Shown here piece after piece: positions 59,575 through 64,000 of a stretch of 64,000 nt of DNA (the stretch's first letter is position 1; every line of letters begins with the position of its first letter). The position numbers and the translations under genes were made by a program. The notes below the pieces were generated by a model. The model made no database searches and had not been told where the DNA came from. It saw only the letters and a list, made by a program, of their open reading frames with translations. This DNA comes from Nocardioides albus (GTDB taxonomy: Bacteria > Actinomycetota > Actinomycetes > Propionibacteriales > Nocardioidaceae): the NCBI RefSeq assembly GCF_014648255.1, contig NZ_BMQT01000013.1, forward strand, positions 1 to 64,000, read 5' to 3'.

Positions 59575-60887
59575 CGGTCGACGCCTCCCATCACCGGGTC
59601 GATGGACGCGATCGCCACGATCACGTCGGCGACCATGCCGCCCTCGGACATGACGCTCGTGGCCTGGAGGTTGGTGAACGACGGGTCCCGGAAGTGGACC
59701 CGGTAGGGCTTGGTGCCACCGTCGCTGACCACGTGGGCGCCGAGCTCTCCGCGCGGCGACTCGATCGCGACGTACGCCTGGCCGGCCGGCACCCTGAAGC
59801 CCTCGGTCACCAGCTTGAAGTGGTGGATCAGGGCCTCCATCGACTCGCCCATGATGTGGCGGATGTGGTCGAGGGAGTTGCCCTGGCCGTCGGGGCCGAC
59901 GGAGAGCTGCGAGGGCCAGGCGATCTTCTTGTCGGCCACCATGACCGGGGCACCGTCGAGATCCTTCAGCCTCTTCAGAGCCTGCTCCATGATCCGCAGC
60001 GACTCCCACATCTCGGCCAGCCGGATCCGGAACCGGCCGTAGGAGTCGCAGGTGTCCCAGGTGATGACCTCGAAGTCGTAGTCCTCATAGCCGCAGTAGG
60101 GCTGGGCCTTGCGCAGGTCCCACGGGTAGCCCGTGCTCCGCAGGATCGGTCCGGTCAGGCCGAGCGCGAGACAGCCCTCCAGGTCGAGGTAGCCGACCTG
60201 CTCCAGGCGGCCCTTGAAGATCGGGTTGGCGTTGCAGAGCGCGGCGTACTCCTCCAGGCGCTTCTTCATCAGCTCGATGAACTCGGTCACCCGAGCGACG
60301 GTGTCGTCGGGCACGTCCTGGGCGATGCCGCCGGGCCGGATGTAGGCGTGGTTCATCCGCAGGCCGGTGATGAACTCGAACAGGTCCAGGCACAGCTCAC
60401 GCTCGCGGAACCCGATCGTCATCACGGTCAGCGCGCCGAGCTCCATGCCACCGGTCGCGATCGCCACCAGGTGGGAGGAGATCCGGTTGAGCTCCATCAG
60501 CAGGACCCGGATGACGTCGGCCTTCTCCGGCACCTCGGCACCGATGCCGAGCAGCTTCTCGACCCCGAGGACGTACGCCGTCTCGTTGAAGATCGGGGAC
60601 AGGTAGTCCATCCGGGTGACGAACGTGGTCCCCTGCGTCCAGGACCGGTACTCCATGTTCTTCTCGATGCCCGTGTGCAGGTAGCCGATCCCGGCACGCG
60701 CCTCGGTGACCGTCTCGCCCTCGAGCTCGAGGATCAGCCGAAGCACCCCGTGCGTCGAGGGGTGCTGCGGGCCCATGTTGACGACGATCCGCTCGTCCTT
60801 GACGTCCTTGAGGGCATCGGTCAGGTCGTCCCAGTCCTGGCCGGTGACGGTGAACGTACGCGCGTCTTCAGCGTCTGTCGCGGTCAT
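59571..60887 (-). CDS. nuoD: NADH-quinone oxidoreductase subunit D
   Basis: This 438-residue 49-kDa-type subunit helps form the quinone pocket with NuoB and NuoH. It has VVNMGPQHPSTHGVLRLIL (the quinone-binding His loop), GYLHTGIEKNMEYRSW, YRVHFRDPSFTNLQ and the C-terminal ASIDPVMGGVDR. It starts at ATG 60887, overlapping nuoC by 4 bases. Confidence 0.96.
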   Translation of the reverse strand: MTATDAEDARTFTVTGQDWDDLTDALKDVKDERIVVNMGPQHPSTHGVLRLILELEGETVTEARAGIGYLHTGIEKNMEYRSWTQGTTFVTRMDYLSPIFNETAYVLGVEKLLGIGAEVPEKADVIRVLLMELNRISSHLVAIATGGMELGALTVMTIGFRERELCLDLFEFITGLRMNHAYIRPGGIAQDVPDDTVARVTEFIELMKKRLEEYAALCNANPIFKGRLEQVGYLDLEGCLALGLTGPILRSTGYPWDLRKAQPYCGYEDYDFEVITWDTCDSYGRFRIRLAEMWESLRIMEQALKRLKDLDGAPVMVADKKIAWPSQLSVGPDGQGNSLDHIRHIMGESMEALIHHFKLVTEGFRVPAGQAYVAIESPRGELGAHVVSDGGTKPYRVHFRDPSFTNLQATSVMSEGGMVADVIVAIASIDPVMGGVDR

Positions 60888-61533
60888 GAGTAGCTCCTGC
60901 GAGTGTCCGGCGGCGGGATCGTGGCGCCCTTGTACTCCACGGGGATCCCACCGAGCGGGTAGTCCTTGCGCTGCGGGTGGCCCGGCCAGTCGTCTGGCAT
61001 CAGGATCCGGGTCAGCCCGGGGTGGCCGTCGAAGACGATCCCGAACATGTCGTAGGTCTCCCGCTCGTGCCAGTCGAGCGTCGGGTAGATCGCCACCGCG
61101 CTCGGCACGTGCGGGTCGGCGTCGGGGGCCGAGGTCTCGATCCGCACCCGACGGTTGTAGGTCATCGAGAGCAGGTGGTAGACCGCGTGCAGCTCGCTGC
61201 CCACATTCTCTTGGCCTTGGTCCGCGGGGTAGTGCACCCCGGAGACGCCGGAGCAGAGCTCGAAGCGCAGCTCGTCGCGGAGCACCTGCAGGGCCTCGAG
61301 CAGCCGCTCGCGGCGTACGTGGAAGGTCAGCTCGCCGCGGTGGATGACCGCCTCCGCCTCGGTGAAGGCGAGGGCGTCGGCGATCTCCTTGAACCAGCCG
61401 CCGTAGGGCTGAACCCCGACGTCGCTGGTGCGGCTCGGCATCGCGTGCTGGCGGGTCAGGCCGCCATAGCCGCTGGTGTCGCCGGTGTCCTCCACGCCGA
61501 ACATGCCGCTGTTCTGGCCGATGTTCTGGTCGT

Positions 61534-61537
<4 letters not shown>
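60884..61537 (-). CDS. nuoC: NADH-quinone oxidoreductase subunit C
   Basis: This 217-residue 30-kDa-type subunit is separate from NuoD as in most bacteria. The family core is AIYPTLDWHERETYDMFGIV, FDGHPGLTRILMPDDWPGHP and RKDYPLGG. The first 40 residues (GQNSGMFGVEDTGDTSGYGG) are a Gly/Asn-rich actinobacterial extension. The GTG at 61537 overlaps nuoB by 4 bases. Confidence 0.95.
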
Positions 61538-62088
<551 letters not shown>

Positions 62089-62089
62089 G

Positions 62090-62446
62090 TCAGTCCCAGT
62101 CCAATCCGCCGCGGCGCCACACATAGGCGTACGCCACGAACACCGTCAGCAGGAAGAGGCCCATCTCCGCGAGGCCGAACCATCCCATCGCGTCGAACCT
62201 GACGGCCCACGGGTAGAGGAAGATGATCTCGATGTCGAAGATGATGAAGAGCATCGCGGTGATGTAGTACTTCACCGGGAAACGACCGCCCAACGCCTGG
62301 GGCGTGGCCTCGATCCCGCACTCGTAGGGATCCGCCTTGGCCTGGTTGGCGCGTCTCGGTCCCACGACCGAGCTCATGATCACCGAACCGACCGCGAAGA
62401 GCGTCGCCAGTCCCGCCAACGCGAGCACCGGCACGTAGAGCTCCAT
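62090..62446 (-). CDS. nuoA: NADH-quinone oxidoreductase subunit A
   Basis: This 118-residue, three-helix membrane subunit is the first gene of the operon. It has ADPYECGIEA (the loop Cys near the quinone site), RFPVKYYITAMLFIIFDIEI and IFLYPWAV. GGAGG lies 4 bases before the ATG. The promoter region upstream holds a CRP/GlxR-like palindrome. Confidence 0.96.
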   Translation of the reverse strand: MELYVPVLALAGLATLFAVGSVIMSSVVGPRRANQAKADPYECGIEATPQALGGRFPVKYYITAMLFIIFDIEIIFLYPWAVRFDAMGWFGLAEMGLFLLTVFVAYAYVWRRGGLDWD

Positions 62447-62486
62447 CTCGCCTCCTACCCTGAGCGACCCACCCCTTCTTGAGACT

Positions 62487-62504
62487 TTGTGAATGGAATC
62501 ACAA
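62487..62504. promoter_or_regulatory. CRP/GlxR-like operator TTGTGA-N6-TCACAA upstream of nuoA
   Basis: TTGTGAATGGAATCACAA has perfect 6-bp arms around a 6-base spacer and fits the TGTGA-N6-TCACA consensus of CRP-family regulators exactly. It lies 41-58 bases before the nuoA ATG, so it could act as activator or repressor site for the 15-gene operon. Confidence 0.6.
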
Positions 62505-62699
62505 TGTGGGCCAACTCACATCCTGCCACTCCTGTGGCGGAATGCAAGTGGGTTGCCGAAATGGCGCGGCGCACTTTCTCGCCATGGTGGAAATGTGCTC
62601 GCGCATCCGGGGGCAAACGCCTGCAGAACCACGCCATGGCGGGGTTGCGGCGAGTCAGACTCCGGTTGCTGGCGGCCGGCCTTTAACCCCAGCCTCGCG

Positions 62700-62743
62700 G
62701 TGTGCTGCCACGAGTGCGCCCTAGCGCACTCCTGGCAGCACAC
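62700..62743 (-). terminator. Terminator hairpin after the HD-hydrolase gene
   Basis: GTGTGCTGCCA plus AGTGCG (62700-62718) pair with CGCACT plus TGGCAGCACAC (62725-62743) with a symmetric two-base mismatch, beginning 8 bases after the stop at 62752. Confidence 0.75.
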
Positions 62744-62751
62744 GCGGAATG

Positions 62752-63396
62752 TCAGTCGGGGCGGATCCAGCCGGTGGCAAGAGCCGCACGGACGATGGCG
62801 TCGGTCGCCTCGCCCAGGGTGGTCGAGGCAGCTACTACGCCAGCCTCACGGGCGCGGACGCGGGACTCGGTGGCGCCGGGCATGCTCCAGGTGCCGCCGC
62901 GGTTGAGCCAGTTGAGGAGCATCGGCTCGAGGCGGTCCATCGCCTTGCAGAAGCGTGCCTCGGGGGTCTGGGCGGCCTCGAACTCGTCCCAGAGGGCTCG
63001 GATCTCACCGGCCTGATCCGGCGGCAGCATCGTGAAGAGCCGGTCGGCGGCGGCGATCTCCCGCTCGACCTGGTCGACGACCGCGGCGGCGTCGAAGACC
63101 GGGCTGTCGCCGGCGTAGATCTCGACCATGTCGTGGATGATCACGAGCTTGATCGCGTGCCCGACGTCGATCGGCTCGTCGGCGTACTCCGCCAGCAGGA
63201 GCACCATCAGCGCCAGGTGCCAGGAGTGCTCGGCGTCGTTCTCGCGCCGGTCGGCCGCGGCCAGCGGCGAGGCCCGCAGGATCGTCTTGAGCTTGTCGGC
63301 CTCGGCGATGAACTCCAACTGCGCCCGCAGCCTCCCGCCGATCTCGTCCGGGAGCGGGTTCAGGTCGGCGATCAGGTCGGGAGGCGCGTCATCCAT
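62752..63396 (-). CDS. HD-domain phosphohydrolase (YfbR/5'-nucleotidase-like)
   Basis: This 214-residue metal-dependent HD hydrolase has ENDAEHSWHLALMVLLLAEY with the first His ligands (about residue 57), the HD pair in VIIHDMVEIYAGD (about residue 88) and a later Asp in CKAMDRLEPMLLNWL. It resembles YfbR/HDDC2 enzymes, which hydrolyse deoxynucleoside monophosphates. It stands alone with its own terminator. Confidence 0.88.
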   Translation of the reverse strand: MDDAPPDLIADLNPLPDEIGGRLRAQLEFIAEADKLKTILRASPLAAADRRENDAEHSWHLALMVLLLAEYADEPIDVGHAIKLVIIHDMVEIYAGDSPVFDAAAVVDQVEREIAAADRLFTMLPPDQAGEIRALWDEFEAAQTPEARFCKAMDRLEPMLLNWLNRGGTWSMPGATESRVRAREAGVVAASTTLGEATDAIVRAALATGWIRPD

Positions 63397-63423
63397 GGCA
63401 CGACCTTCGCATGCTGCGTACGG

Positions 63424-64000
63424 TCAGCGGGTGGGGAGGGTGAGGGCGCGCTTGGAGCGGGACACGTACGCCGATCCTTCCGGGCCCACCACTGCATAGG
63501 AGTCGCCGAGGCGGGAGTTGTACTCCAGGTGGGCGCGGCCCCAGAACATGCCGATCCGGATGCCGCCGTACATCCCGGGAGCGGTGAACCAGGCTTCCTC
63601 GGGACCGCCCTCCTCGGAGATGAGCCGGACATCGAACGTACGCAGCTGGTGCTCGCCGCGGAACTCCGCGGTCAGCTCGGCGAGCGTCGTGTTCACGTGC
63701 AGGTTGACGCCCTCGAGGTTGTCGCCGAGCGGGGTGCCGGGACGGAAGAAGGGGTCGAGCAGGTCGAGCAGGTGGTCATGACCACGGCGCTGGGCGAGCT
63801 GGTAGGGCGTCTCGCCGTGGGCGGTCGGCAACGAGCGGACACCGCCCAGCGAGAGCAGCTCCTGGACCGTCTCCCGCGGCGCACCGAGGTAGGCGGCGTG
63901 GTGGAGCGGCGTGAACATCGACTCGCCGCCGATCTTCCAGGTGTTCACGCCGACGGTGTAGTCGTTGCGCACCTGCGAGAGCGCTCGGCGCCAGTCCCCC
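63424..64000 (-). CDS. Ankyrin-repeat protein, partial (5' end outside the window)
   Basis: At least 191 residues are present in one open frame to the window edge, with stop at 63424. Two ankyrin-type repeats are visible: SMFTPLHHAAYLGAPRETVQ and HGETPYQLAQRRGHDHLLDL. The C-terminal 100 residues (LHVNTTLAELTAEFRGEHQL, WFTAPGMYGGIRIGMFWGRA) form a beta-rich part not assigned to a family. A GTG at 63972 is possible as a start, but the frame continues upstream (WRRALSQ), so the gene probably begins outside. Confidence 0.7.
   Translation of the reverse strand, partial: GDWRRALSQVRNDYTVGVNTWKIGGESMFTPLHHAAYLGAPRETVQELLSLGGVRSLPTAHGETPYQLAQRRGHDHLLDLLDPFFRPGTPLGDNLEGVNLHVNTTLAELTAEFRGEHQLRTFDVRLISEEGGPEEAWFTAPGMYGGIRIGMFWGRAHLEYNSRLGDSYAVVGPEGSAYVSRSKRALTLPTR

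Larger units (their letters stand above)
62447..62751. other. Intergenic region upstream of nuo
   Basis: This 305-bp region has a lower GC content than its neighbours. It holds the TGTGA-N6-TCACA site 41 bases before nuoA and the terminator hairpin of the HD-hydrolase gene at its other end. The middle part (62510-62690) has no convincing gene. Confidence 0.5.

Noticed and set aside
62455..62743. Small genes in the nuo upstream region
   Set aside because: The frames lack ribosome sites and protein-like composition and overlap the terminator and operator.

Overview
The window is high-GC DNA with many GTG starts, 4-base ATGA or GTGA gene overlaps, a 13E12-type DUF222 protein, an F420/PPOX-type flavin protein and a 14-gene nuo operon followed by a polyprenyl diphosphate synthase. 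This is typical of an actinobacterium. The gene content resembles Nocardioides and relatives, but that placement is inference.

Layout. 1-0.7 kb: partial DUF222/HNH-type gene. 1.15-4.4 kb: lipid-modification pair (a Cfa-type methyltransferase and an FAD oxidoreductase fused to DUF1365). 4.6-5.8 kb: frameshifted MFS transporter. 5.8-14.6 kb (minus): allantoin and glyoxylate operon, hyi-glxR-gcl-glycerate kinase-FAH/allantoinase fusion-allE-SDR. 14.8-25.2 kb (plus): PucR regulator, xanthine/urate permease fused to an OHCU-decarboxylase-like domain, xdhA-xdhB-xdhC, guanine deaminase and a small unknown gene. 25.2-30.4 kb (minus): DUF6986 aldolase-like gene, a thiamine-binding-like/HTH regulator, then uraD-uraH-uricase-second permease. 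30.6 kb: IclR regulator. Together these genes cover guanine to xanthine to urate to 5-hydroxyisourate to OHCU to allantoin to allantoate, and ureidoglycine to ureidoglycolate, glyoxylate to tartronate semialdehyde to glycerate to 2-phosphoglycerate. Allantoate amidohydrolase/allantoicase and a recognised ureidoglycolate-cleaving enzyme are not seen in the window.

31.3-34.2 kb: a TetR remnant, a quinone-type oxidoreductase, a PPOX protein, a MazG-like protein and an MBL hydrolase. 34.5-38.9 kb: a sulfatase, a broken gene and an alpha/beta hydrolase, flanked by tRNA-Tyr and a copy of its 3' end, which suggests an old integration or duplication. 39-40.5 kb: YajQ, SRPBCC and Rrf2 genes. 40.6-44.4 kb: sulfate/thiosulfate ABC transporter. 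44.6-46.4 kb: RarD permease and a secreted protein. 46.5-62.4 kb (minus): nuoA-N plus polyprenyl diphosphate synthase, with a CRP/GlxR-like palindrome upstream. 62.7-64 kb: HD hydrolase and a partial ankyrin-repeat gene.

The most unusual features are two enzyme fusions in the purine pathway. In the permease fusion the OHCU domain has lost its catalytic His and Glu. The allantoinase fusion has a junction made of 16-bp tandem repeats, so its frame depends on repeat number. Other notable features are a shared TTCCG-N5-CGGAA operator, two families of palindromic repeats that reach into gene ends, and a palindromic element inserted in frame in nuoG. All gene functions are read from motifs and context; no database search was run.
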